Source: Oscillospiraceae bacterium (lineage in GTDB: Bacteria; Bacillota; Clostridia; Oscillospirales; Oscillospiraceae). Taken from it: a stretch of DNA of 17,689 bases. Where the stretch lies: contig CACXHI010000219.1 in NCBI GenBank assembly GCA_902767395.1, positions 1-17,689 of the forward strand, read 5' to 3'. The notes under the pieces were generated by a model. It saw only the letters and a list, made by a program, of their open reading frames with translations, ran no database searches and was not told the origin of the DNA. The translations under genes and the position numbers were made by a program. Of this stretch, positions 6,824 through 13,424 are shown piece by piece; positions within the stretch are counted from its first letter, which is position 1; every line of letters starts with the position of its first letter.

Positions 6824-7648
6824 CTAATTCAGCACCCGGCCGCAGATCTTGAAGCCGGAGGACGGCCGGACGATTCTCGGCTCGTATTTCGGGTTGTAGG
6901 ACTGGAGCACGACCTGCCGGTGCATCACGCCGTCGCTGTCCAGATAGTCCTCCGATGCGTCCGCATCCGGCTCCCGCTCGTCGTAGGCCTTGATGTACCC
7001 CTCTCCGTCGAGGACGAAAATTCCCACGTCGCCCGGATTCAGGGTATTGCAGATATGCACCCAGACCAGCTGGTTGTTCTGATAGATCGGCTCCATGCTG
7101 TCGCCCACGACACGGACGGCGAAATCCGCGCCCGCCGGGACGCCGGACTCCGGGAAGCGCATCATCACGATGTTCTCCGAATCCAGAAATTCGCCGGTGC
7201 CCGCGGACGCGCCCAGCGTGCTGACAGGCATCTCGACGTAGGTGACGGCGCGCTTCGGCTTGCTCGGCGGGACGGGCGCATAGCGGCCGGAGGCGATCAG
7301 ATCCTCCCGATACGCCGCCAGCTTCCGCAGGCCCTCCTCGTTCAGCTCCGCCGCGCCGTTCATGAAGTAGGAATAGGCGTCGGGAATCTCCAGCGCATTG
7401 CAAATTGCCAGAAGCTGATAGGCATTCGGAACGGTCTCCCCCGCCTCCCAGCGGACGATGGAGGCGTAGCCGACCTCCACTCCGCGCAGCTTGAGCTGGC
7501 GCTGCAATTCCTTCATGGAGATGCCCTTGCGCTTGCGGGCGGCGGCGATTTGCCGGGCCACCACGCACAGGGCGCGCTCGTCCTCGGCGTGATAGAGCGC
7601 CCTCCCGGCCATCGGAAACGGAATCAATTTCTCTGCAGGGTCTTTCAT
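6824..7648 (-). CDS. LexA-like repressor: XRE helix-turn-helix plus S24 autoprotease domain
   Basis: 274 residues. An XRE-type helix-turn-helix covers about 28-90 (IAAARKRKGISMKELQRQL ... VGYASIVRWEAGETVPN). A Pro/Lys linker leads to the C-terminal S24 domain (about 138-274). In the S24 domain the catalytic serine is S184 in VVGDSMEP and the lysine is K220 in GYIKAYD; the likely self-cleavage bond is A149-G150 in LGASAGTGE. Repressors of this type are cleaved when RecA filaments form on damaged DNA. AGAGGAGGA precedes the ATG by about 7 bases. It is divergent from a Y-family polymerase, and its own promoter contains the putative operator repeats, so it very likely represses both itself and the polymerase operon. 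It replaces the small UmuD-like partner of classical umuDC by fusing DNA binding with the protease. Confidence 0.9.
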   Translation of the reverse strand: MKDPAEKLIPFPMAGRALYHAEDERALCVVARQIAAARKRKGISMKELQRQLKLRGVEVGYASIVRWEAGETVPNAYQLLAICNALEIPDAYSYFMNGAAELNEEGLRKLAAYREDLIASGRYAPVPPSKPKRAVTYVEMPVSTLGASAGTGEFLDSENIVMMRFPESGVPAGADFAVRVVGDSMEPIYQNNQLVWVHICNTLNPGDVGIFVLDGEGYIKAYDEREPDADASEDYLDSDGVMHRQVVLQSYNPKYEPRIVRPSSGFKICGRVLN

Positions 7649-7672
7649 CTCACATCCTCCTCTCCACTTTGA

Positions 7673-7701
7673 ATTTTATCATAAATAACAATATTTGTCA
7701 A
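7673..7701 (-). promoter_or_regulatory. Sigma-A promoter of the S24 repressor
   Basis: On the minus strand, TTGACA (7701-7696), a 17-base spacer and TAAAAT (7678-7673). This is close to consensus, and the ribosome site follows about 15 bases downstream of the -10. Confidence 0.75.
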
Positions 7702-7717
7702 TAAATTTTATCAAAAA
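7675..7717. promoter_or_regulatory. Putative operator: three AT-rich repeats across divergent promoters
   Basis: TTTATCATAAA (7675-7685), TTTGTCAATAA (7694-7704) and TTTATCAAAAA (7707-7717) share TTTRTCAnAAA. The first is a perfect 11-bp palindrome around its central C. The first copy overlaps the minus -10, the second overlaps the minus -35, and the third ends 14 bases before the plus -35. This is where a self-regulating repressor would bind. Assignment to the S24 protein is inference. Confidence 0.5.
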
Positions 7718-7731
7718 AGTGTCTTTTGGCG

Positions 7732-7760
7732 TTGACATTCCGGTTCCGGGAAGCTATAAT
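7732..7760 (+). promoter_or_regulatory. Consensus sigma-A promoter of the polymerase-YolD operon
   Basis: A perfect TTGACA (7732-7737), exactly 17 bases, and a perfect TATAAT (7755-7760). Such a strong promoter needs tight repression, consistent with the adjacent repressor. Confidence 0.85.
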
Positions 7761-7791
7761 CGAAGCATCCCAAGCGGACGGAGGCGAGAGC

Positions 7792-9198
7792 ATGAACGAA
7801 CATGAGAGAATCTATCTCTGCATTGATCTTAAGTCCTTCTACGCCTCGGTGGAGTGTGTCGCCAGAGGGCTGGACCCCTTGCAGGCGCGGCTGCTGGTGG
7901 CGGACGAGGCGCGCTCGGATCAGACGATCTGTCTCGCGGTATCGCCCGCGCTCAAGGCCATTGGCGTTCCAAGCAGGCCGCGGCTCTTCGAGGCGAAGCA
8001 GGCGATTCGCAAGTACGAGTGTCTGCATCGAACCAAGGTGGATTACGTGGTCGCCGTTCCGCGGATGGCGGAGTATGAACGGGTTTCCGCGCAGATCTAT
8101 TCCGTCTATCTGCGCCACGTCGCACCGGAGGACATTCACGTCTACAGCATCGACGAGGTGTTCATCGACTGCACGCCCTATCTGCATCTCTACCGCAGGG
8201 AGGCGACCAAAAGCGCGGTCAATCCCGCGCGTCTGATGGCGATGACAATGATCCGGGACGTGCTCAAAACGACCGGCATCACCGCGACTGTGGGGCTGGG
8301 CACGAATCTCTATCTGGCCAAGGTCGGCATGGACATTGTGGCGAAAAAAGCGTCGGTGGACGGCAACGGCGTGCGAATTGCGGAGCTGAACGAGGATTCC
8401 TACAAATTTCTGCTCTGGGATCACAGACCGCTGACGGATTTTTGGCAGATTGGGCCGGGAAAGGCCCGGCGACTGCACGACGCCCATCTGTTCACCATGG
8501 GGGACGTTGCGCGGAAGAGTCAGTATGACGAGGAGTTTTTCTACAGGACCTTCGGCATCGACGGGGAAATTCTGATCGACCACGCATGGGGGCTGGAGCC
8601 CGTCACGATGGCGGACATCAAGGGCTATCGCCCGGAAAAGCACAGTCTGTCCCACGGACAGGTCCTGCCCAAGCCATACGAGTATCCCGAGGCCCGCACG
8701 GTGCTGGCAGAAATGACGGAGGCGCTCTGCACGGAGCTATTCGCCAAGCAGCTTGTCACCCAGTCCTGCGCGTGGTGGGTCTCCTACGACCACAAATCCA
8801 TGGAGCACTGCCCCGCCTACACCGGCCCCGTCACGGTGGATTTCTACGGGCGGGTGCATCCGAAGCACAGCGGCGGCGCGGTTCGGCTTGCCGCGCAGAC
8901 CAACAGTATCCGGCTGATTACGGAGGCAATTCTGCGGCAGTTCGACGAAAAAGCAGACCGTCGCCTGCTGTTTCGCAAGCTCGGGGTCTGCGCCAACGAG
9001 GTCGCCCCGGATCTGGCCGCCTCGCAAATCAATATGTTTGTGGATTATGAGGCCCTTGCGCGGGAAAACCGGCTCCGCGCTGCCATGCAGCAGGTGCGGC
9101 AGCGCTTCGGCGCGAAGGCCCTGTTCCGGGGACTGGATCTGACAGACGGAGCCACCGCGCTGGAGCGCATGGCGCAGATCGGCGGACACCGTGCATAG
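7792..9198 (+). CDS. Y-family (UmuC/UvrX-like) translesion DNA polymerase
   Basis: 468 residues. Start is the ATG at 7792 with GGAGG 7 bases upstream; an in-frame TTG further up lies inside the promoter. Catalytic residues are clear: D12 in IYLCIDLKSFYASVE (with E21) and D121-E122 in VYSIDEVFIDCTPY. The palm, fingers and helix-hairpin-helix region (about 215-235, FWQIGPGKARRLHD) and the little-finger domain (about 300-430, including KSLSHGQ-like EKHSLSHGQVL) follow in order. The length fits UmuC/UvrX rather than the shorter DinB. Such polymerases copy past DNA lesions with low fidelity. It is co-transcribed with the YolD-like gene 16 bases downstream, as in Bacillus uvrX/yqjW-yolD cassettes, and is probably induced with the SOS response. 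Confidence 0.92.
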   Translation: MNEHERIYLCIDLKSFYASVECVARGLDPLQARLLVADEARSDQTICLAVSPALKAIGVPSRPRLFEAKQAIRKYECLHRTKVDYVVAVPRMAEYERVSAQIYSVYLRHVAPEDIHVYSIDEVFIDCTPYLHLYRREATKSAVNPARLMAMTMIRDVLKTTGITATVGLGTNLYLAKVGMDIVAKKASVDGNGVRIAELNEDSYKFLLWDHRPLTDFWQIGPGKARRLHDAHLFTMGDVARKSQYDEEFFYRTFGIDGEILIDHAWGLEPVTMADIKGYRPEKHSLSHGQVLPKPYEYPEARTVLAEMTEALCTELFAKQLVTQSCAWWVSYDHKSMEHCPAYTGPVTVDFYGRVHPKHSGGAVRLAAQTNSIRLITEAILRQFDEKADRRLLFRKLGVCANEVAPDLAASQINMFVDYEALARENRLRAAMQQVRQRFGAKALFRGLDLTDGATALERMAQIGGHRA

Positions 9199-9214
9199 AG
9201 AGGAGGAATGCAGT

Positions 9215-9757
9215 ATGAGTGCGCTTGGTGCGATGCAAATGCCGCCGGATTTCAAATATCTGGACGTCTATCAAAAGGGCAAGCCCACGCACGACCGTTA
9301 CGACAGCTTTTCGGTCAAGCACCCCAGCATGGACCCCGGCCGGCGGGCGAAAATCTTCGCCCCCTTCGATGCGCTGCGGGGCTTTCACTTTGCAATTATG
9401 ACCAAGGAGGTCCGATACGTGGATAAACCGGAGCTGAGCCGGGAGGAGGAACGGGAGCTGAACCGCCGACTGACGCTTCTGCGTAAGCTGACGCACAACA
9501 GCCGCGCGGCCCGTCAGAACCTCGTATCCGTCACAGTTTTCTACTTCCGGGTCTGTGACGACGCGCAAAACGAGGCCTATGGCACGCGCGGGCAGGTTCA
9601 GACGCTCAGCGGCATCTGCCGGTGGGTCGATTGGGACGTCACACAGACGCTTCGCGTCGGAGAGAAGGACGTCCCGCTCGGCAGCATTCTGAGAATTGAC
9701 GGCGCCGACGGCGTGTTTTCCGCACCTTCAGACAAGGATGCGCCGTGCGATGATTGA
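9215..9757 (+). CDS. YolD-like protein
   Basis: 180 residues from ATG at 9215, with AGAGGAGGA about 7 bases upstream. The YolD signature is visible at about 38-70 (SMDPGRRAKIFAPFDALRGF, matching the usual R-x-K-x-x-W/F-x-A-F/M pattern), then a charged helix (LSREEERELNRRLTLLRK) and a beta-rich C-terminal part. YolD-like proteins are found almost always beside UvrX-type Y-family polymerases in Firmicutes and are thought to act as a UmuD-like accessory. It is longer than many YolD proteins (about 110 residues), with an extra N-terminal stretch and a C-terminal acidic tail. Its biochemical role is unproven. Confidence 0.8.
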   Translation: MSALGAMQMPPDFKYLDVYQKGKPTHDRYDSFSVKHPSMDPGRRAKIFAPFDALRGFHFAIMTKEVRYVDKPELSREEERELNRRLTLLRKLTHNSRAARQNLVSVTVFYFRVCDDAQNEAYGTRGQVQTLSGICRWVDWDVTQTLRVGEKDVPLGSILRIDGADGVFSAPSDKDAPCDD

Positions 9758-9763
9758 TCCTGC

Positions 9764-9812
9764 CGTGCCGAAGGGCGCAGGAAACGGAGGGGTTCCTGCG
9801 CCCTTCGGCACG
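9764..9812 (+). terminator. 20-bp hairpin ending the polymerase-YolD operon
   Basis: Arms 9764-9783 and 9793-9812 are perfect complements with a 9-base loop. It sits 6 bases after the YolD stop. Only a weak T content follows (CATCTTCC), so it may be an inefficient terminator or an mRNA 3' stabiliser. Confidence 0.6.
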
Positions 9813-9840
9813 CATCTTCCCGCCTCGGCGCGCATAAGCT
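9812..9840 (+). promoter_or_regulatory. Weak sigma-E-like promoter before spmA
   Basis: GCATCTT (9812-9818), a 14-base spacer and CATAAGCT (9833-9840), compared with the sigma-E pattern KMATATT, 13-14 bases, CATACAHT. B. subtilis spmAB is transcribed in the mother cell. The predicted start is very close to the ribosome site (9846-9855), which weakens the case. Confidence 0.25.
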
Positions 9841-9863
9841 TTCCCGAAAGGAAGGTTTTGCAA

Positions 9864-10439
9864 ATGGTCATGTCCTACGTCTGGAGCTTTCTGCTGGCGC
9901 TCTGCCTGTTCTGTGCGCTTCTGACCGGAGCGCCGGATCTGGGGCAGGCGGCCATGGCGGGGGCCGCCCGCGCGGTGGAGCTGGGGCTGGGCCTTACAGG
10001 CAGTCTGGTGCTTTGGAGCGGCTTCGGCACCCTGCTGGAGCGTTCCGGGCTTCAGCGCGGACTTGCCCGCCTGCTCTCTCCCCTGCTGGGGCGGCTTTTT
10101 CCCACGGCGCGGCGCGACCCGGAAACGATGGGTGCGCTCTGCGGCAACGTCACGGCAAATCTGCTCGGCCTCGGCAGCGCCGCCACGCCGCTCGGGATTC
10201 GCGCCGTCCGTCGGATGCAGGCGCTCGCCCAAACAGAGACCGCCACCGACGAAATGTGCCGTCTGATTGTGATGAACACGGCCTCCATTCAGCTTCTGCC
10301 CACCACCGTGGCTGCTCTGCGCGGGCAGCTCGGCGCGGCAGCGCCGTTTGACATTCTTCCGGCGGTGTGGCTGACCTCGGCGCTCTCGGTCACGGCGGGT
10401 CTGACGGCGGCGGCGGCACTGCGGCGGTGGTGGGCATGA
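9864..10439 (+). CDS. spmA: Spore maturation protein A
   Basis: 191 residues, the usual SpmA length. ATG at 9864 has AAAGGAAGG 8 bases upstream. It is an integral membrane protein with a Gate/nucleoside-recognition type domain: LGLGLTGSLVLWSGFGTLLE (about 38-57), then LCGNVTANLLGLGSAATPLG (about 93-112) and IVMNTASIQLLPTT (about 134-147), all hallmark segments of SpmA. With SpmB it is needed for spore core dehydration and heat resistance in B. subtilis and clostridia. It overlaps spmB by 4 bases (ATGA), so the two are translationally coupled. Confidence 0.93.
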   Translation: MVMSYVWSFLLALCLFCALLTGAPDLGQAAMAGAARAVELGLGLTGSLVLWSGFGTLLERSGLQRGLARLLSPLLGRLFPTARRDPETMGALCGNVTANLLGLGSAATPLGIRAVRRMQALAQTETATDEMCRLIVMNTASIQLLPTTVAALRGQLGAAAPFDILPAVWLTSALSVTAGLTAAAALRRWWA

Positions 10440-10942
10440 CCGGCTTTTTGATTCCGGCCCTCCTGCTGGGGGTTTCCGTCCTTGCCCTCGGGCGACGGGT
10501 GGACGTCTATTCCGCTCTGTTGGATGGGGGGCGCAGCGGTCTGGAGCTGGTGAAGTCCATTCTCCCGGCGCTGGTGATGCTGCTCACAGCGGTGGAGCTG
10601 CTGCGCGTCAGTGGGGCAGCCGACGCGCTGACCCGTCTGCTCGCGCCGATTGCAGCCCCGCTCGGCCTCCCACCCGAAACGCTGCCGCTCGTCTTGATTC
10701 GTCCGCTTTCCGGAAGCGCGGCGCTGGCCGTCGGCGCGGAGCTGATGGCTTCGCACGGCCCGGACTCTCCGGTTGGCCGCACCGCCGCCATTATGCTGGG
10801 CAGCACGGAGACGACCTTCTATACCGTCTCGGTTTATTTTTCCGCCGCAGGCATCCGAAAAACGCGCTACGCCGTCCCCGCCGCGCTGATTGCCGACCTG
10901 ACCGGCTTCCTCGCCGCATCGCTCACGGCCAAGTGGATGTAA
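10436..10942 (+). CDS. spmB: Spore maturation protein B
   Basis: 168 residues, matching the SpmB family. Start is the ATG overlapping the spmA stop as ATGA; an upstream in-frame ATG at 10367 lies deep inside spmA and gives a Gly-rich N-terminus unlike the family. Membrane segments include FLIPALLLGVSVLAL and a Gate domain: VKSILPALVMLLTAVELLR (about 39-57), VLIRPLSGSAALAV and the conserved IMLGSTETTFYTVSVYF (about 119-137). It works with SpmA in spore maturation. The gene ends only 7 bases from the stop of the converging LtrA-family gene; no separate terminator is evident. Confidence 0.93.
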   Translation: MTGFLIPALLLGVSVLALGRRVDVYSALLDGGRSGLELVKSILPALVMLLTAVELLRVSGAADALTRLLAPIAAPLGLPPETLPLVLIRPLSGSAALAVGAELMASHGPDSPVGRTAAIMLGSTETTFYTVSVYFSAAGIRKTRYAVPAALIADLTGFLAASLTAKWM

Positions 10943-10949
10943 TACGGTT

Positions 10950-12092
10950 TCAGGACTGCCTGGCAGGCGCGTTCTCACGGTCTTTTCCGTGCCGCACCAG
11001 CAGAAGAACAATTGCGAAAACGGAAAGCACGGTGAGCGCAATATTCAAGTACATATTTTCGCGCAGGAGCAGCATCAACCCCACGAAGCTGACGGCCACT
11101 CCGACCAGCCGCAGCACAAAGCCCCGATGAAAGCCGCAGCGCTTTTTGGAATAGGGGCCAAGCAAAAACAGAAACGTGAAGTAAATGACGAAGGACGTCA
11201 CCAAAAACAGGGTCTTCGGCCAAAGAAACACGGCTTCCTCCCGCATGAATTCCAGCGCCGCAGAGATATTGTTCAACGCGAAAATCAGGAAAATGTGCAG
11301 CAGCATGTAGACGACGCCGTTGTTCTGCTTTTCCCGATCCAGAATGTGGTTGTAAAACGTCCCGTAGCTCAAAAACAGGCCCACGACAATCAGAAAGGCC
11401 ATTGCCGCAAAGTAGACGGAATTGGCGCTCAGACCTTCGCTGAAATATGCCGCGATGGCGATGATCATTTCCCCGAAGGTGAAAACCACGTAGAGCATGG
11501 CCCGTTCGGAAAGGTGCATGAAATCCACCGGCGCCAGCGCATTCCGCCTGCCGGAAATCAGCATCGCCGCAACGCCGAACAGGATCGGCACATAAGCGGC
11601 GCTCGTTTCCGTCAGCGCATAGATGAGCGTGTGAACGCCAACCAGCGCGGCTTCCGCCAGAATGATCCACGCCTTGCGCTTCAACTGCGCCAATTCCTCC
11701 GGGGCGTTTTTATGGTTGCGCAGCTCGATGCAGTGCTGCACGCCGATGTTCCCCAGAATCAGCAGCCACGCTCCGGAATATTGATAGAACGAGGCCTGCC
11801 AATGCACGTTGGTACCATCGGCCATGAAATACAGCAGGAACATATTGAGCAGCAGGAACACATGATCCCGCAGTCCGTTTCTGCCATAGAGGTTGATGTA
11901 AAACGTGGAATAGTTCCAGATCTGAATGATGGCCAGCGTGCCCAAGACGTAGGCCAGAAAGACCTCTGCCGGTACAAAGCCGCCGTCCATGTGCTGCAAA
12001 AGCGAGTTGTTTCGCCCGATGATATAGACGAAAATCAGATCGTAAATCAGTTCCAGATATTCGACTTTTTTCTCTTTTTGCTGTTCTGTCAT
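10950..12092 (-). CDS. ltrA: Low temperature requirement protein A (LtrA) family membrane protein
   Basis: 380 residues with about 10-12 transmembrane helices. The N-terminal signature VEYLELIYDLIFVYIIGR (about 10-27) corresponds to the VE-x-LELFFDLVFV motif that defines LtrA proteins, and HLSERAMLYVVFTFGEMII (about 193-211) matches the conserved ERF-x-L-x-x-x-x-x-GE segment. The biochemical function of the family is unknown; the name comes from cold-sensitive Listeria mutants. GGGAGGGG lies 5 bases before the ATG. It stands alone, convergent with spmB and divergent from the thiamine operon. Confidence 0.88.
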   Translation of the reverse strand: MTEQQKEKKVEYLELIYDLIFVYIIGRNNSLLQHMDGGFVPAEVFLAYVLGTLAIIQIWNYSTFYINLYGRNGLRDHVFLLLNMFLLYFMADGTNVHWQASFYQYSGAWLLILGNIGVQHCIELRNHKNAPEELAQLKRKAWIILAEAALVGVHTLIYALTETSAAYVPILFGVAAMLISGRRNALAPVDFMHLSERAMLYVVFTFGEMIIAIAAYFSEGLSANSVYFAAMAFLIVVGLFLSYGTFYNHILDREKQNNGVVYMLLHIFLIFALNNISAALEFMREEAVFLWPKTLFLVTSFVIYFTFLFLLGPYSKKRCGFHRGFVLRLVGVAVSFVGLMLLLRENMYLNIALTVLSVFAIVLLLVRHGKDRENAPARQS

Positions 12093-12141
12093 CGTGCCCC
12101 TCCCGGTCAGAACCCCTTGTCGCCGTTTTCACAGGTTCGAT

Positions 12142-12200
12142 GCGTCGGCACAATCCGACGCGCTGTTCGGACTCCGTGCCGAGAACCCGGCTTGATTCTA
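12142..12200 (-). promoter_or_regulatory. Extended -10 promoter and leader hairpin of the LtrA-family gene
   Basis: On the minus strand TGG-TAGAAT (-10 at 12200-12195) has the TGn extension; the -35 is poor. The leader of about 95 bases contains a perfect 7-bp hairpin: GCGTCGG (12142-12148) with CCGACGC (12155-12161). Confidence 0.4.
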
Positions 12201-12304
12201 CCATAGAAGCAGTCGGAATTCCAGCAGAAATTGCATCAAAACGGGCGCGCTTGTAACTGTTCAGCGCACATTGCAGTGGGACATAACAGCTAAAAGTTGA
12301 GATT

Positions 12305-12410
12305 CTCCGTAGTGGCCGAACTCGCAGAGTCACGGAGTATGACCACATCGGCCAGAACGTTGCAGTCATTGGCCGCATTCCGTAGGCGGAGGGAGAGGCC
12401 GCCGTGGTCA
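12305..12410. other. Foldable intergenic segment with three-way junction (candidate structured RNA or repeat)
   Basis: CTCCGT (12305-12310) pairs with ACGGAG (12332-12337), enclosing ACTC-GCA-GAGT. Next, TGACCAC (12340-12346) pairs with GTGGTCA (12404-12410) and encloses two hairpins: CGGCCA/TGGCCG (12349-12354, 12370-12375) and GGCGG/CCGCC (12385-12389, 12399-12403). Both strands could fold. No clear promoter or gene is seen here. It lies in the 792-bp gap between the LtrA gene and thiW. Confidence 0.4.
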
Positions 12411-12447
12411 GCGGCATCTACGGGATGGGCGGAACTGCTGCGCGCCC

Positions 12448-12496
12448 TTTCTGCAAAACAAAGCTTTTTTCTGCAAAGCCCTTGATTTTCTGCGAA
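12448..12496 (+). repeat. Three direct repeats TTTCTGCRAA at about 20-bp spacing
   Basis: TTTCTGCAAA at 12448-12457 and 12468-12477, and TTTCTGCGAA at 12487-12496. The spacings of 20 and 19 bases put them on one DNA face, immediately upstream of and within the thiamine promoter spacer. Confidence 0.45.
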
Positions 12497-12510
12497 TCTC
12501 GTTGTATAAT
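12482..12510 (+). promoter_or_regulatory. Sigma-A promoter of the thiamine operon
   Basis: TTGATT (12482-12487), a 17-base spacer and a perfect TATAAT (12505-12510). Transcription would begin near 12517, just before the riboswitch. Confidence 0.8.
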
Positions 12511-12523
12511 GCCGTCGAATAAA

Positions 12524-12613
12524 AACAGGGGAGCCTGTGCGGCAGGCTGAGAGGAAGTACTTCAACTTCGACCCTATTTACCTGATGCGGATCATGCCGC
12601 CGTAGGAAGTCAT
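12524..12613 (+). promoter_or_regulatory. TPP riboswitch (THI element)
   Basis: The conserved blocks appear in order: ACAGGGGAGCC (from 12525), GGCTGAGAGGAAG (12545-12557), GACCCTATTTACCTGAT (12570-12586), then the GCGG-ATCAT-GCCGC arm and CGTAGGAAGT (12601-12610). CTGAGA and the CCTGAT/CGTAGG pair are the pyrimidine- and pyrophosphate-binding cores of the aptamer. An intrinsic terminator follows, so control is by premature termination when TPP binds. The downstream genes are all thiamine salvage genes. Confidence 0.96.
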
Positions 12614-12627
12614 ACCAAGGATTTTTT

Positions 12628-12664
12628 ACAGGAGGCGTCCGTGCGGGCCGCCTCCTGTTTTTTT
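12628..12664 (+). terminator. Expression-platform terminator of the TPP riboswitch
   Basis: ACAGGAGGCG (12628-12637) pairs with CGCCTCCTGT (12649-12658) and is followed by seven T. The left arm contains AGGAGG, but no start codon uses it. Confidence 0.88.
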
Positions 12665-12884
12665 GGATTCTTTGCGAAGGGAGGAAACGAATCCGCGTTT
12701 TGTGGCGGGCTGAGGGGGAGCGCCCTGAGCCTTGTAGATCAGCGATGGGAAGCCGTGTTCCGGCGTGAGAGGATGCCAGCAAGCATCGACCGAACTTCCA
12801 AACAGTGCCCCAAGGCGCACTGTACCATCCCGGAAGCGTCGCTGAGGTCTGACGTTTCCTGCTTTTTGTAAAGGAGAACTCCAA
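12665..12884 (+). other. 220-nt leader between riboswitch terminator and thiW, no gene seen
   Basis: The segment contains several hairpins: GGATTC/GAATCC (12665-12694), GGCTGAGGG/CCCTGAGCC with one mismatch (12708-12731), GATGC/GCATC (12772-12787) inside GGAAG/CTTCC (12748-12800), and ACAGTGC/GCACTGT (12802-12823). TPP leaders usually place the first gene directly after the terminator, so this is extra sequence. It ends with the thiW ribosome site AAAGGAGAA. It may be a dispersed repeat insertion or a second regulatory RNA; nothing matches a riboswitch class I know. Confidence 0.35.
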
Positions 12885-13412
12885 ATGAAAAAATCAAGGA
12901 ATCTGTATTTGTTGAAGCTGGCAATTGCCGGTGTGTTCTGTGCCGTTGCCGTGGTCGGCAGTATGCTCTCTTTCCCGGTTTTGGGCAGCAAATGCGCACC
13001 GGTGCAGCACATGGTGAACATTCTCTGCGCGGTTCTGCTGGGGCCGTGGTACGGCGTCGGCGCGGCCTTCGCAGCCTCTCTGATTCGGAATCTGACCGGT
13101 CTCGGCAGCTTGCTGGCCTTCCCCGGCAGCATGATCGGCGCATTGATTTGCGGTTTGGTCTACGCGAAAACCAAGAACATCCTCGCCACGCTGGTCGGAG
13201 AGGTGTTCGGAACGGCTGTGCTCGGCGGGCTGTGCGCCTACCCGATTGCAATTCTCTTCATGGGAAAGCAAGCCGGTGAGCTTGCCTTTTACGCCTACAT
13301 TGTCCCCTTCCTGATTTCCACCGCTGTGGGCGCTGCCATTTCCGCCGTGCTGATTTACAGCCTGAAAAAAGCAGGCATTTTGAACACCATGCAAAGAACG
13401 CTGAACCGATAA
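12885..13412 (+). CDS. thiW: ThiW, substrate-binding (S) component of an ECF transporter for the thiazole moiety
   Basis: 175 residues with about five to six membrane segments. The N-terminal half carries the ThiW pattern: LKLAIAGVFCAVAVVGSML, FPVLGSKCAPVQHMVNILCA (about 30-50) and GPWYGVGAAFAASLIRNL (about 53-70). It binds hydroxyethylthiazole or a related precursor at the membrane and relies on shared EcfAAT modules, which are not encoded in this window. AAAGGAGAA sits about 7 bases before the ATG. It is the first gene of the TPP-controlled operon and is followed 12 bases later by thiM, whose enzyme phosphorylates the imported thiazole alcohol. Confidence 0.92.
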   Translation: MKKSRNLYLLKLAIAGVFCAVAVVGSMLSFPVLGSKCAPVQHMVNILCAVLLGPWYGVGAAFAASLIRNLTGLGSLLAFPGSMIGALICGLVYAKTKNILATLVGEVFGTAVLGGLCAYPIAILFMGKQAGELAFYAYIVPFLISTAVGAAISAVLIYSLKKAGILNTMQRTLNR

Positions 13413-13424
13413 AGGAGGAACGCC

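Noticed and set aside
7726..7791. Upstream TTG start for the Y-family polymerase
   Set aside because: It lies just before the -35 and the frame would pass through the promoter; ATG at 7792 has a good ribosome site and matches the family N-terminus.
6824..9757. Prophage remnant
   Set aside because: Although S24 repressors and uvrX-yolD occur on phages, no integrase, structural phage gene or attachment repeat is visible around the cassette.
10367..10435. Upstream ATG for spmB
   Set aside because: It is 72 bases inside spmA and gives a Gly-rich extension not seen in SpmB; the ATGA overlap start fits.
10989..12206. 405-codon plus-strand frame opposite the LtrA-family gene
   Set aside because: Gln/His/Arg-rich antisense product without motifs; the minus strand encodes a clear membrane protein with LtrA signatures.
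12287..12539. Short plus-strand pseudogene in the gap before the thiamine operon
   Set aside because: The frame reads smoothly but has a stop at 12381-12385, no start with ribosome site and no family I recognise; the folding pattern seemed the stronger signal, so it is only noted as an alternative.
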